The translations under genes were made by a program, and so were the position numbers. A stretch of DNA of 64,000 nt, taken from the NCBI RefSeq assembly GCF_026125785.1, contig NZ_JAHCKL010000003.1:186001-250000 (forward strand), written 5' to 3'. How positions within the stretch are numbered: the stretch's first letter is position 1; each line of letters opens with the position of its first letter. This DNA comes from Hydrogenophaga sp. (GTDB lineage: Bacteria > Pseudomonadota > Gammaproteobacteria > Burkholderiales > Burkholderiaceae_C). Below the pieces are notes generated by a model. That model saw only the letters and a list, made by a program, of their open reading frames with translations. It had not been told where the DNA came from and did no database searches. Below, piece by piece: positions 17,331 through 25,215 of this stretch.

Positions 17331-18325
17331 CGCGGAGCCACGCCGCGCGGCGCGTGCTGGTCACCGGGGCCGACGGTTTTCTGGGCCGCGGTCTGGTGGC
17401 TGCGCTCGTGCGCCAGCCGGCCGTGGAACAGGTGGTGGCGGTGGACGTGCGCGAGGTACCGCAGGAGCGCCGGCTGCCCGACGTCATCTACGTGACGCAG
17501 GACGTGCGCGACCGCGCGCTGGGTGCCAGCGTGGCCGCGCACGGCATCGACAGCGTCGTGCACCTGGCCTCCATCGTGACGCCCGGTAAAGGGTCCAACC
17601 GGGAGTTCGAGTACGCGGTGGACGTGGGCGGCACGCGCAACGTGATCGACGCCTGCCTGGCCCATGGCGTGGGCCACCTCGTGGTGTCCAGCAGTGGCGC
17701 GGCCTACGGCTACCACGCCGACAACCCGGCCTGGCTCACCGAAGACCATCCCCTGCGCGGCAACGAGGTGTTTGCCTACGCCCACCACAAGCGCCTGATG
17801 GAGGAGATGCTGGCCGAGACGCGGGCCGCCCATCCCGCGCTGCGCCAGACGGTGCTGCGCATCGGCACCATCCTGGGCGAGCGCGTGGACAACCAGATCA
17901 CGGCGCTGTTCGAGAAACCCCGCATCCTGGCGATCGCCGGCAGCGACAGTCCCTTCGTGTTCATCTGGGACGAGGACGTGACCGGCGCCATCCTGCACGC
18001 GCTGAGCGAGCACGGCGTGCCCGGCTGCTACAACCTCGCGGGCGACGGCGCGCTGACCCTCGCTGAGATCGCGCGGCGCCTGAACAAGCCGCTGCGCGTG
18101 CTGCCGGCTGGCCTGCTGCGCACCGCGCTGCGCATCGGTTCCGCCCTGGGGGTGAGCCGCTACGGGCCAGAGCAACTGGACTTTCTGCGCTACCGGCCCG
18201 TGTTGCTGAACACCGCGCTCAAGGAGCGTCTGGGCTACCGTCCGCGCAAGACCAGCGCGCAGGCCTTTGACGCTTTCGTGGCCGCGCGCACGGCGCAGGG
18301 CCGGCCGGTCAGGGTACCCGCATGA
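17327..18325 (+). CDS. NAD-dependent epimerase/dehydratase (extended SDR), GTG start
   Basis: A 332-residue extended SDR. VLVTGADGFLGRGL is the TGxxGxxG nucleotide site. HLVVSSSGAAYG and YAHHK give the catalytic Ser and YxxxK. The GTG start overlaps the BASS stop (GTGA), and the frame has no better start. It resembles sugar-nucleotide epimerases and 3-beta-hydroxysteroid dehydrogenase-like proteins. In this catabolic context a hydroxy/keto conversion is more likely than a sugar epimerase role (inference). Confidence 0.85.
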   Translation: MTRSHAARRVLVTGADGFLGRGLVAALVRQPAVEQVVAVDVREVPQERRLPDVIYVTQDVRDRALGASVAAHGIDSVVHLASIVTPGKGSNREFEYAVDVGGTRNVIDACLAHGVGHLVVSSSGAAYGYHADNPAWLTEDHPLRGNEVFAYAHHKRLMEEMLAETRAAHPALRQTVLRIGTILGERVDNQITALFEKPRILAIAGSDSPFVFIWDEDVTGAILHALSEHGVPGCYNLAGDGALTLAEIARRLNKPLRVLPAGLLRTALRIGSALGVSRYGPEQLDFLRYRPVLLNTALKERLGYRPRKTSAQAFDAFVAARTAQGRPVRVPA

Positions 18326-19236
18326 GCGACGCGCAGCCACTCTCGCGCGGCGACCTGCTGCGCGCGTTGGGCGTGGTCGTGATCTGGGGGCTGAACTTCG
18401 TGGTCATGAAGGTGGGGCTGCGCGACGTGAGCCCCATGTTGCTGGGTGCCCTGCGCTTCACGCTGGCGGCCTTGCCCTTTCTGCTGCTGGTGCGCTTTCC
18501 ACGCCTGCCCTGGCACTGCGTGGCCGCGTATGGCCTGGCGCAAGGCCTGGGCCAGTTCGGTTTTCTCTTTCTGGGCCTGAAGCTGGGCATGACGGCGGGC
18601 ATGGCCTCGGTGGTCATGCAGACGCAGGCCTTCTTCACGCTGCTGCTCGCCATGCCGCTGCTGGGTGAGCGTGCGCGCAAGGCGCAGTGGGTGGGGCTCG
18701 CGGTGGCGCTGGCCGGCCTGCTGTTGATCGCCACCGCGCACGGCGACGGGCCGGGCCAGATGACGCTGGCCGGCTTTGTGCTCACCCTCTCGGCCGCCTT
18801 CATGTGGGCGGTCTCCAATGTGGTGGCCCGCCTGGCCAACCGGCAGGCCGACTACGACCCCTTCGGCTTCATCGTCTGGAGCAGCGTGTTTCCCATCCTG
18901 CCGTTTCTCGCACTCGCCTTGTGGACCGACGGGCCGCCACAGGTGTGGCAACAGGTGACGGGCCTGCGTCTGGGGGCCATCCTGTCGGTGCTGTTCCTGG
19001 CCTGGTTGGCCACGCTGTTGGCCTACAGCCTGTGGACGCGCCTGCTCAAGCGCCATCCAGCCGGGCGCGTCACGCCGTTTTCGTTGCTGGTGCCGGTGGT
19101 GGGCCTGACGGCCGCCTGGGTCTTCTTCGGCGAGATGCCGCTGCCCCAGCAGTGGCTGGGCACGGGGCTGGTGCTTGTCGGGTTGGTGGTGAACCAGCTC
19201 GGCGGCGCGTGGCTGGGGTGGTGGCGGCGGTCCTGA
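18322..19236 (+). CDS. DMT-superfamily (EamA) transporter
   Basis: A 304-residue protein with ten predicted membrane helices in two EamA repeats. ALGVVVIWGLNFVVMKVGL starts repeat one and LTLSAAFMWAVSNVVARLA repeat two. EamA proteins commonly export amino acids or metabolites; E. coli EamA exports cysteine. It is the last gene of the IclR-linked operon, joined to the epimerase by an ATGA overlap, and could export a product or toxic intermediate. Confidence 0.88.
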   Translation: MSDAQPLSRGDLLRALGVVVIWGLNFVVMKVGLRDVSPMLLGALRFTLAALPFLLLVRFPRLPWHCVAAYGLAQGLGQFGFLFLGLKLGMTAGMASVVMQTQAFFTLLLAMPLLGERARKAQWVGLAVALAGLLLIATAHGDGPGQMTLAGFVLTLSAAFMWAVSNVVARLANRQADYDPFGFIVWSSVFPILPFLALALWTDGPPQVWQQVTGLRLGAILSVLFLAWLATLLAYSLWTRLLKRHPAGRVTPFSLLVPVVGLTAAWVFFGEMPLPQQWLGTGLVLVGLVVNQLGGAWLGWWRRS

Positions 19237-19262
19237 GGGCCTTGCCCGAAGACCTCCCGCCA

Positions 19263-19296
19263 GGACAGGGTTGCCGGTCGCTGGCCGGCGCTGTCC
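19263..19296. terminator. Hairpin between convergent operons
   Basis: GGACAG (19263-19268) pairs with CTGTCC (19291-19296), with an inner GCCGG/CCGGC stem, in the 81-bp gap between the convergent DMT and opgH genes. There is no T-run, so termination may need Rho or rely on the hairpin as an RNA 3' barrier. Confidence 0.45.
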
Positions 19297-19317
19297 GTGC
19301 CTCAGCGCGGCAGGCGA

Positions 19318-21279
19318 TCAGGCGGCGGATGCCAGCGAGAAACGGCTCGCATGCCGCCAGGCCCGGCGCAGCACCGCGGGCGACCACGATTCCTCGGGGA
19401 TCAGCAGCACGCCGCGCGAACGCATCCAGGCGCCCAGTTCCACGTGGCTGGTGGCCACGGTGAGCGGCACGGCCAGCAGCAACGGCAGGGCCACCGGTGC
19501 CAGCCAGATCAGGGCCTGGGCATTGATGGCGGTCACGCCCACCGCGAGCAGGCCGATGACCAGGGTCATGGGCGCCAGGCGGGCGGCGGCATCGCGCCAG
19601 CGCACGCCGGCGGCTTCCCGCGGCGGCGACTTCCAGTCCAGCTGGATGCCGGTGATGGCCACCAGCACGAACAGCGAGTGCGCCAGCATGCGGATGGGCG
19701 CCTGCAGCAGAGCCAGCACGGTCTCCACCGCCGCGCTGCCCAGCAGCGTGCCGGTGCCGCCGAAGTTCTTCTGTTCGCGCCGCAGGAACACCGCCAGCAG
19801 ACCCAGCACGCGGGGCATGAACAGCATGCACAGCGTCCAGGCCCACAGGCCGCGCAGCTCGCTGGGCACCGTGTGCCAGAAGGTCGCCACGCTTTCGTCC
19901 GACATCCACAGCGCGGTACCGAAGCTCAGGAAGGCCAGCCACAGCGGCGCCGAGACATAGGACATGGCGCCAATGGCGAACATGGCCCGGTGCACGCGGT
20001 GGATGCCGGGCTCGGCCATCAGCCGCGAGTTCTGCAGGTTGCCCTGGCACCAGCGGCGGTCGCGCTGCAGTTCGCTCAGCAGGTCGGGGGGCTGCTGCTC
20101 GTAGCTGCCGCTGAGGTCCGAGACCAGCCAGACGTGGTAGCCGGCGCGGCGCATCAATGCGGCTTCCACGAAGTCGTGCGACATGATGCCGCCGGACATG
20201 CCACCCGTGCCCTTGATGGGCGCCAGGGCGCAGTGCTGCATGAAGGGCTCCACGCGGATGATGGCGTTGTGACCCCAGTAGTGCGACTCGCCCAACTGCC
20301 AGAACTGCATGCCCAGCGTGAACAGGCGGCCGGTCACGCGCGAGGCGAATTGCTGGGCGCGGGCGTGCAGCGTGGCGTGGCCGATGGCCTGGGTGGCGGT
20401 CTGGATGATGCCGGCCTTGGGATGGGCCTCCATGAGCTTGACCATGGAGACGATGCACGAGCCGCTCATCACGCTGTCGGCGTCGAGCACCACCATGTAG
20501 CGGTAGTCCTTGCCCCAGCGGCGGCAGAAGTCGGCCACGTTGCCGGCCTTGCGGTGGGTGCGGCGCGTGCGCAGGCGGTAGTACACCTCGATCTGCGGCA
20601 GTTCCGTTTGCGCGGCCAGCGCGGCGCGCAGGTCTTCCCAGGCCCGGCGCTCGGCCCGGGCGATCGCGGGGTCGTAGCTGTCGGAGAGCACGAACACGTC
20701 GAACTGGCGCGCGTGACCGGTGGCCGCCAGCGACTCGCAGGTCGCGCGCAGGCCGGCGAACACGGTGGCCACGTCCTCGTTGCAGATCGGCATGATGATG
20801 GCCGTGCGTGCGTCCGGGTTCATGGGGTTGTCGCGCACGGCGGCGGCCGACAGCGTGTGGGCGTCACCGCGCAGCGAGACCCAGAAGCCCATGAGCGCGG
20901 TCACGAAGCCCGTGACCACCCAGGCCGAAAGCAGGCCGAACAAGGCGAGCTGGCCGTACTGCAGCCAGGTGTTGTGGTGTTCGGGCTGCGCGTCGGCGAA
21001 CAGGCTGGTGGCGAAGGCGGTGCTCAACACCGTGAGCAACGCGAACACCAGCCGGCGGCGGTTGGCCGCGTGCTCCCAGGCCTGCAGGGCGGGCCTGGGT
21101 GTTTCGGTCGGCGCAGCCCAGGGCGGCAGCAGACCGCTGGCCGTGCTCAGCAGCGCGGTGCCGATGCTGTTCCAGAAACCGCGCCACGGGCGGGGCACCA
21201 TGGAGCCGCGGTGGATCGGCGGTGCGGTCACCGAATTCGGATGGCGCTCGGCGCGCACGGTGGTGCGGGCGGTGCTCAT
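19318..21279 (-). CDS. opgH: Glucan biosynthesis glucosyltransferase OpgH (MdoH)
   Basis: A 653-residue inner-membrane glycosyltransferase of family GT2. It polymerises UDP-glucose into beta-1,2 glucan and exports it as osmoregulated periplasmic glucan. LDADSVMSGSC is the DxD region, and LQRDRRWCQGNLQN is the Q(Q/R)xRW processivity motif. Hydrophobic segments lie near 85-140 and in the C-terminal third. I chose the ATG that overlaps the opgG stop (ATGA). An ATG eight codons upstream, at 21303, would overlap opgG by 28 nt and is possible. Confidence 0.95.
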   Translation of the reverse strand: MSTARTTVRAERHPNSVTAPPIHRGSMVPRPWRGFWNSIGTALLSTASGLLPPWAAPTETPRPALQAWEHAANRRRLVFALLTVLSTAFATSLFADAQPEHHNTWLQYGQLALFGLLSAWVVTGFVTALMGFWVSLRGDAHTLSAAAVRDNPMNPDARTAIIMPICNEDVATVFAGLRATCESLAATGHARQFDVFVLSDSYDPAIARAERRAWEDLRAALAAQTELPQIEVYYRLRTRRTHRKAGNVADFCRRWGKDYRYMVVLDADSVMSGSCIVSMVKLMEAHPKAGIIQTATQAIGHATLHARAQQFASRVTGRLFTLGMQFWQLGESHYWGHNAIIRVEPFMQHCALAPIKGTGGMSGGIMSHDFVEAALMRRAGYHVWLVSDLSGSYEQQPPDLLSELQRDRRWCQGNLQNSRLMAEPGIHRVHRAMFAIGAMSYVSAPLWLAFLSFGTALWMSDESVATFWHTVPSELRGLWAWTLCMLFMPRVLGLLAVFLRREQKNFGGTGTLLGSAAVETVLALLQAPIRMLAHSLFVLVAITGIQLDWKSPPREAAGVRWRDAAARLAPMTLVIGLLAVGVTAINAQALIWLAPVALPLLLAVPLTVATSHVELGAWMRSRGVLLIPEESWSPAVLRRAWRHASRFSLASAA

Positions 21280-22847
21280 TCGGGTAGCAGCAGATGTGTC
21301 CATGTTTCGCTCACGGTGTCGTTGAGGTGTTGCAGAAAGGCGCGCAGCTCGACCGGTTGGGCCGGATCGATGCGTTCCACGCGCAGGCTCACGCGCCAGG
21401 TGCGCGTGGCGGGGTTGGGGTAGGCCAGTGCTTCGAGCACGCGGCCATTGGTGTTGGTGGTGACCACGGCACGCACCTGCGCACCGGCGGGCAGGGCGTC
21501 CAGTGCCGGGCCGGCGAAGTCCAGCACGTACTGCGGCTGGCGCGCCTGCTCGGCCGGCGTGAGGCGGGTGAAGCCGTAGCCACGCCGGCTTTGCGTGACC
21601 CAGCTCGACGGCGGGCGCTGTTGGTCGTCGCCTTGCCAGGCCATCTCATAGGCGAACTCCATGGCCTGGCCCGGCGCGGGCAGGGCGGCGGGGACCCAGT
21701 AGGCCACCACGTTGTCGTGCGTCTCGTCCGGCGTGGGCAACTGCACCAGTTCCACGCGGCCATCGCCCCAGTCGCCCAGTGGCTTGATCCAGGCGCTGGG
21801 TCGGCGTTCGTAGCGGGCCTCCACGTCCTCGTAGCTGGCGAAGCTGCGGTCGCGCTGCATCAGGCCGAAGCCGCGCGGGTTGCGCATGCCGAAGGAGCTC
21901 ACCGTCACCGCCTGGGGGCGCTGCAGCGGACGCCACAGCCATTCGCCCTCGCCGTTGACCATCATCAGGCCGTCGGAGTCGTGCACCTCGGGGCGGAAGT
22001 CGCCCGGCATCGGTTGGTTCTCACCCGAGAGGAACATGCTGGTGAGCGGCGCGATGCCCAGGGTGTTCACCGGGCCGGCACCGGCGCGCAGAAAGACGCG
22101 CGCGGTCACGGTGGTCAGCGTCTGGCGGCCAGGGCGGATCACGAAGCGGTAGGCGCCGGTGGCGCGTGGCGACTCCAGCAGGGCCAGCACGGTGACCTCG
22201 GTGGCGTTGGCGGCCGGGCGCTGGATCCAGAACTCGGTGAAGCGCGGGAACTCCTCGCCGGTGCCGCCCACGGTGTCGATGGCCAGGCCGCGCGCCGACA
22301 GGCCGTACTGCTGACCGGCACCGAGCGCGCGGAAGTAGCTCGCGCCCTGGAAGACCACCAACTCGTCCTTGTAGGCGGTGCTGTTGAGCGGGAAATGCAG
22401 GCGGAAGCCGGCGTGGCCGAGATCGCCCCAGGGGCGGGGGTCGAAGGAGTTCTGCCCGTAGTCGAAGTCGCTGGTCCGGTAGGGCACGTGGCGCACGGTG
22501 CCGTCGGCCAGCAGCTCGTGGATGCGCACCGGCTCGGTCTGGTACAGCCCGAGGTGAAAGAACTGGGCTTCGAAGGGCAGGCCCTCGGCCCGCCAGAGCG
22601 AGCGCTCGGGACGGAAACGGATGTCGCGCAGCTGGTCGTAGGTGATGTTGGCCAGCTCGGGCGGCAGCTTGTCGCCGTTTGCCTGAAACGGCTGGCGCGC
22701 GCGTGTCTGCGCCAGCTCGCTCAGGCTGTTCCAGTCGAAGCGCGGCGTTTGCGCCGACGCCCCGGCCAGCGTGGCCAGCAGCACACCCAGCACGGTCCAG
22801 GCGCGCAGACGGCGCAGGCTGGAGAAAGGGGTGAAAAGCGAGGACAT
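21276..22847 (-). CDS. opgG: Periplasmic glucan biosynthesis protein OpgG (MdoG)
   Basis: A 523-residue exported protein. A signal peptide ending in LAGASA precedes the MdoG domain. Long stretches match E. coli OpgG, for example GASYFRALGAGQQYGLSARG, PRFTEFWIQRP and SPRATGAYRFV. It acts on the glucan backbone in the periplasm and is required with OpgH. AGGAAGG lies 4-5 nt before the ATG. A sigma-54 promoter match sits immediately upstream, with two GlrR-type sites further out. The neighbouring glrR gene is transcribed in the same direction. Confidence 0.95.
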   Translation of the reverse strand: MSSLFTPFSSLRRLRAWTVLGVLLATLAGASAQTPRFDWNSLSELAQTRARQPFQANGDKLPPELANITYDQLRDIRFRPERSLWRAEGLPFEAQFFHLGLYQTEPVRIHELLADGTVRHVPYRTSDFDYGQNSFDPRPWGDLGHAGFRLHFPLNSTAYKDELVVFQGASYFRALGAGQQYGLSARGLAIDTVGGTGEEFPRFTEFWIQRPAANATEVTVLALLESPRATGAYRFVIRPGRQTLTTVTARVFLRAGAGPVNTLGIAPLTSMFLSGENQPMPGDFRPEVHDSDGLMMVNGEGEWLWRPLQRPQAVTVSSFGMRNPRGFGLMQRDRSFASYEDVEARYERRPSAWIKPLGDWGDGRVELVQLPTPDETHDNVVAYWVPAALPAPGQAMEFAYEMAWQGDDQQRPPSSWVTQSRRGYGFTRLTPAEQARQPQYVLDFAGPALDALPAGAQVRAVVTTNTNGRVLEALAYPNPATRTWRVSLRVERIDPAQPVELRAFLQHLNDTVSETWTHLLLPE

Positions 22848-22859
22848 GCCCTTCCTAGG

Positions 22860-22874
22860 GCAAACCCTGTGCCA
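22860..22874 (-). promoter_or_regulatory. Sigma-54 promoter match upstream of opgG
   Basis: On the minus strand TGGCAC-AGGGT-TTGC fits the -24/-12 consensus TGGCAC-N5-TTGC exactly. The expected transcript start, about 12 nt downstream (about 22848), falls at the opgG ATG (22847). The mRNA would then be leaderless and would lack the AGGAAGG site. Either the start codon is used leaderless, or a second promoter makes the leader. Confidence 0.6.
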
Positions 22875-22969
22875 GCCTGGAAAAATCCTTTCAGATCAAT
22901 GGCTTATGCTTGAAAATCCATGTCCAGTCGCGGCCATCGCCGCCACAGAGGCCTCTCAGCCCTGTTTTT

Positions 22970-22987
22970 TGTCGCCGATCAGCGACA
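22970..22987. promoter_or_regulatory. GlrR-type activator site 1
   Basis: TGTCGCCGATCAGCGACA is an exact TGTC-N10-GACA, the binding motif described for E. coli GlrR at glmY. Its centre lies about 130 bp upstream of the predicted sigma-54 start of opgG. Confidence 0.65.
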
Positions 22988-23036
22988 GCTCACTTGGCGT
23001 CTGGAGAAAACTCCAGGAAAAACAAGGCCTTGTGCG

Positions 23037-23054
23037 TGTCACTCATCGGCGACA
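23037..23054. promoter_or_regulatory. GlrR-type activator site 2, overlapping the glrR stop
   Basis: TGTCACTCATCGGCGACA is a second exact TGTC-N10-GACA. Its centre is 67 bp from site 1 and about 197 bp from the predicted opgG start. It includes the last codons and stop of glrR. A perfect CTGGAG-AAAA-CTCCAG hairpin (23001-23016) lies between the two sites. Confidence 0.6.
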
Positions 23055-24475
23055 GGGTCCACGCCGACCCCATTCCCACCGGCCGGGGCGTCGCTCTTGA
23101 ACAGGCCGGGCGTGAGCGCATGCTTCTGCAGCAGCCGGTAGAACTCGGTGCGGTTGCGCTGCGCCAGCCGGGCCGCATCCGCCACGTTGCCGTCGGTCAT
23201 CTTCAGCAGGCCGACCAGGTACTCGCGTTCGAAGCGCTGCTTGGCGTCCGCAAAGCTCAGCACCTCCACCGAAGAAGGCACGCGCAGCGCGCGTTGCACC
23301 AGCGCCAGCGAGACCAGCGGCGTGGTGGACAGGGCACACACCTGCTCGACCACGTTGTAGAGCTGGCGCACGTTGCCTGGCCAGGGCGCCATGGTCAGTG
23401 CCTTGAGCGCCTCGGGCGCGAAACCCGAACTGCGCTTGCCGTACTTGGCCGCCAGCCGCGCCAGGAAGTGGTTGGCGAGCAGAGCGATGTCCTCGCGGCG
23501 CTCCGCCAGGGTGGGCAGGGTGAGCGTCACCACGTTGAGGCGGTAGTACAGGTCCTCGCGGAACTGACCTTCGGCCATCGCGGCTTCCAGGTCGCGGTGG
23601 GTGGCGGAGATGATGCGCACGTCCACCGGCAACGACAGGCTCGACCCCAGTGGGCGCACCGCGCGTTCCTGCAGCACGCGCAGCAGCTTCACCTGCAGCG
23701 CGGGCGGCATGTCGCCGATCTCGTCGAGCAGCAGCGTGCCACCGTCGGCGGTCTGGAACAGGCCCTTGTGGTTGCTCACCGCGTCGGTGAACGCGCCCTT
23801 GACGTGCCCGAACAGCTCGGACTCCAGCAGCGCCTCGGGAATGGCGCCGCAGTTCACCGCCACGAAAGGCTTGTTGGCCCGCGCGCTGGCCTTGTGGATG
23901 GCGCGCGCCAGCATCTCCTTGCCGGTACCCGAGTCGCCGCGCAGCAGCACGCTGGCATCGGACTGCGCCACCATGCGCGCTTCGGCCAGCAGATCCGCCA
24001 TGCGGTTGGAGCGGCTCACGATCTCGCTGCGCCAGGCCTCGTCGATATGAGGGCTGTCGCCGGCCGGCGCGCTCAGGGCCAGTGCCTGCGCGATCTTCTC
24101 CAGCAGTTCCTTGGCGTCGTAGGGCTTGGTGAGGTAGGTGAACACGCCGCGCGCGGTGGCCTCCACCGCATCCGGAATGGTGCCGTGCGCGGTGAGCAAA
24201 ATCACCGGCAGCGAAGGGTGCCGCGCCCGGATCTCGTCGAACAGGGCCAGGCCGTCGCGCCCGGGCAGGCGCACGTCCGAGAGCACGAGCTGCGGCCGCT
24301 GGATGTCCAACTGCGCCAGCGCCGCTTCGGCGGAGCCGACCGAGGTGACCTGGTAGCCGGCGGAGCCCAGGCGCATGGCCAGCAGGCGCAGCATGTCGGC
24401 GTCGTCGTCGACCACCAGCAGCCGCGCGCGCGGCGCACCGGCGACGGGCGAGGTGGACGAGACGGCGGCGTTCAT
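23039..24475 (-). CDS. glrR: Sigma-54 response regulator GlrR (QseF)
   Basis: A 478-residue activator with three parts. The receiver domain has D67 in LVLSDVRLPG. The AAA+ domain has Walker A GDSGTGKE and TLLLDEIGDMP. The C-terminal Fis-type helix contains ADAARLAQRNRTEFYRLLQ. Sequence blocks such as VSNHKGLFQTADGG and NRTEFY, plus the glrK-qseG-glrR order, match E. coli QseF/GlrR rather than other NtrC-family proteins. The sigma-54 contact loop reads GAFTDA instead of GAFTGA. The start overlaps the qseG stop by 4 nt. Two matching DNA sites lie directly downstream, in front of opgG. Confidence 0.9.
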   Translation of the reverse strand: MNAAVSSTSPVAGAPRARLLVVDDDADMLRLLAMRLGSAGYQVTSVGSAEAALAQLDIQRPQLVLSDVRLPGRDGLALFDEIRARHPSLPVILLTAHGTIPDAVEATARGVFTYLTKPYDAKELLEKIAQALALSAPAGDSPHIDEAWRSEIVSRSNRMADLLAEARMVAQSDASVLLRGDSGTGKEMLARAIHKASARANKPFVAVNCGAIPEALLESELFGHVKGAFTDAVSNHKGLFQTADGGTLLLDEIGDMPPALQVKLLRVLQERAVRPLGSSLSLPVDVRIISATHRDLEAAMAEGQFREDLYYRLNVVTLTLPTLAERREDIALLANHFLARLAAKYGKRSSGFAPEALKALTMAPWPGNVRQLYNVVEQVCALSTTPLVSLALVQRALRVPSSVEVLSFADAKQRFEREYLVGLLKMTDGNVADAARLAQRNRTEFYRLLQKHALTPGLFKSDAPAGGNGVGVDPVADE

Positions 24476-25215
24476 GGCGCCGGCCGGCCGGCGCCCGGCG
24501 CGGATGCGGGGGGAACCGGCGCCGCGCTGGGCCGTGAGTTGATGCTGCGCTCGATGGCGCGCATGGCTTCCAGGCGGTCGTTGAGCTGGTCGATGCGGCG
24601 CTGGCTGTCGCGCAACTGCTGCGTCTGGCGGTCCACCACCTCTTCCAGCCGGCGTTGCTCCAGCAGCCGCGCGGCCAGCAGGCGGGCCAGGGGCTTGAAG
24701 GGCACGCTCTCAGGGCCGGTGTGGTTGACCACGCGCTGCACCAGGCCCAGGGCCTTGGCGGTGTCCACCGCCTGGTGCGTGTGGATCAGGGCCAGCGCCA
24801 ACTGCATCTGGCGCAGCGGCGCGTTGCCCGGGTCGCCCTGCAGCACGATCTCGGCCGTGAGCTCCGCGGGGCTGAGCACGCGCAGGCGCTCGGCATAGGT
24901 CAGCAGCGCGGTCACCAGGTCCGGAACCGCCGGTGCCTCCGCATCCAGCACCATGGGCGACGGCGCCTGCGTGCTCTGCACCGGCATCACCAGCAAGGGC
25001 GGTGCCGCGGTATCGGCGGCCTGCGCCGTCACGATGTTGGTGGGCGGGCCCGCGGGTTCGGGCACGCTGGGCGCGGCCGGAACCGAGCCGCACGCGGCCA
25101 GGCCGATGGCCAGCGCGGCCAGCAGGCCGGCGCCGGCGGCGCGAGGTGCCGCCAGGGGCGTTGGTGCGGTGGCGGGGCCGCAGGGCGCGCTCGCCACGAA
25201 GGGGTTGTTCAACAT
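24472..25215 (-). CDS. qseG: QseG-like outer-membrane lipoprotein
   Basis: A 247-residue predicted lipoprotein with a lipobox, IGLAACGS, at Cys42 after an unusually long N-region. The middle of the protein is helical (LTYAERLRVLSPAEL). A C-terminal coiled coil follows (EEVVDRQTQQLRDSQRRIDQL) and then a Pro/Ala tail. Overall similarity to E. coli QseG is weak. Its position between the kinase and the regulator, its lipobox and the coiled coil support the call. In E. coli QseG contacts the periplasmic part of the kinase and activates it. Confidence 0.72.
   Translation of the reverse strand: MLNNPFVASAPCGPATAPTPLAAPRAAGAGLLAALAIGLAACGSVPAAPSVPEPAGPPTNIVTAQAADTAAPPLLVMPVQSTQAPSPMVLDAEAPAVPDLVTALLTYAERLRVLSPAELTAEIVLQGDPGNAPLRQMQLALALIHTHQAVDTAKALGLVQRVVNHTGPESVPFKPLARLLAARLLEQRRLEEVVDRQTQQLRDSQRRIDQLNDRLEAMRAIERSINSRPSAAPVPPASAPGAGRPAP

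Noticed and set aside
23001-23016. Intrinsic terminator after glrR
   Set aside because: The CTGGAG-AAAA-CTCCAG stem has no T-run on the minus strand after it. I record it only as a hairpin between the two GlrR-type sites.
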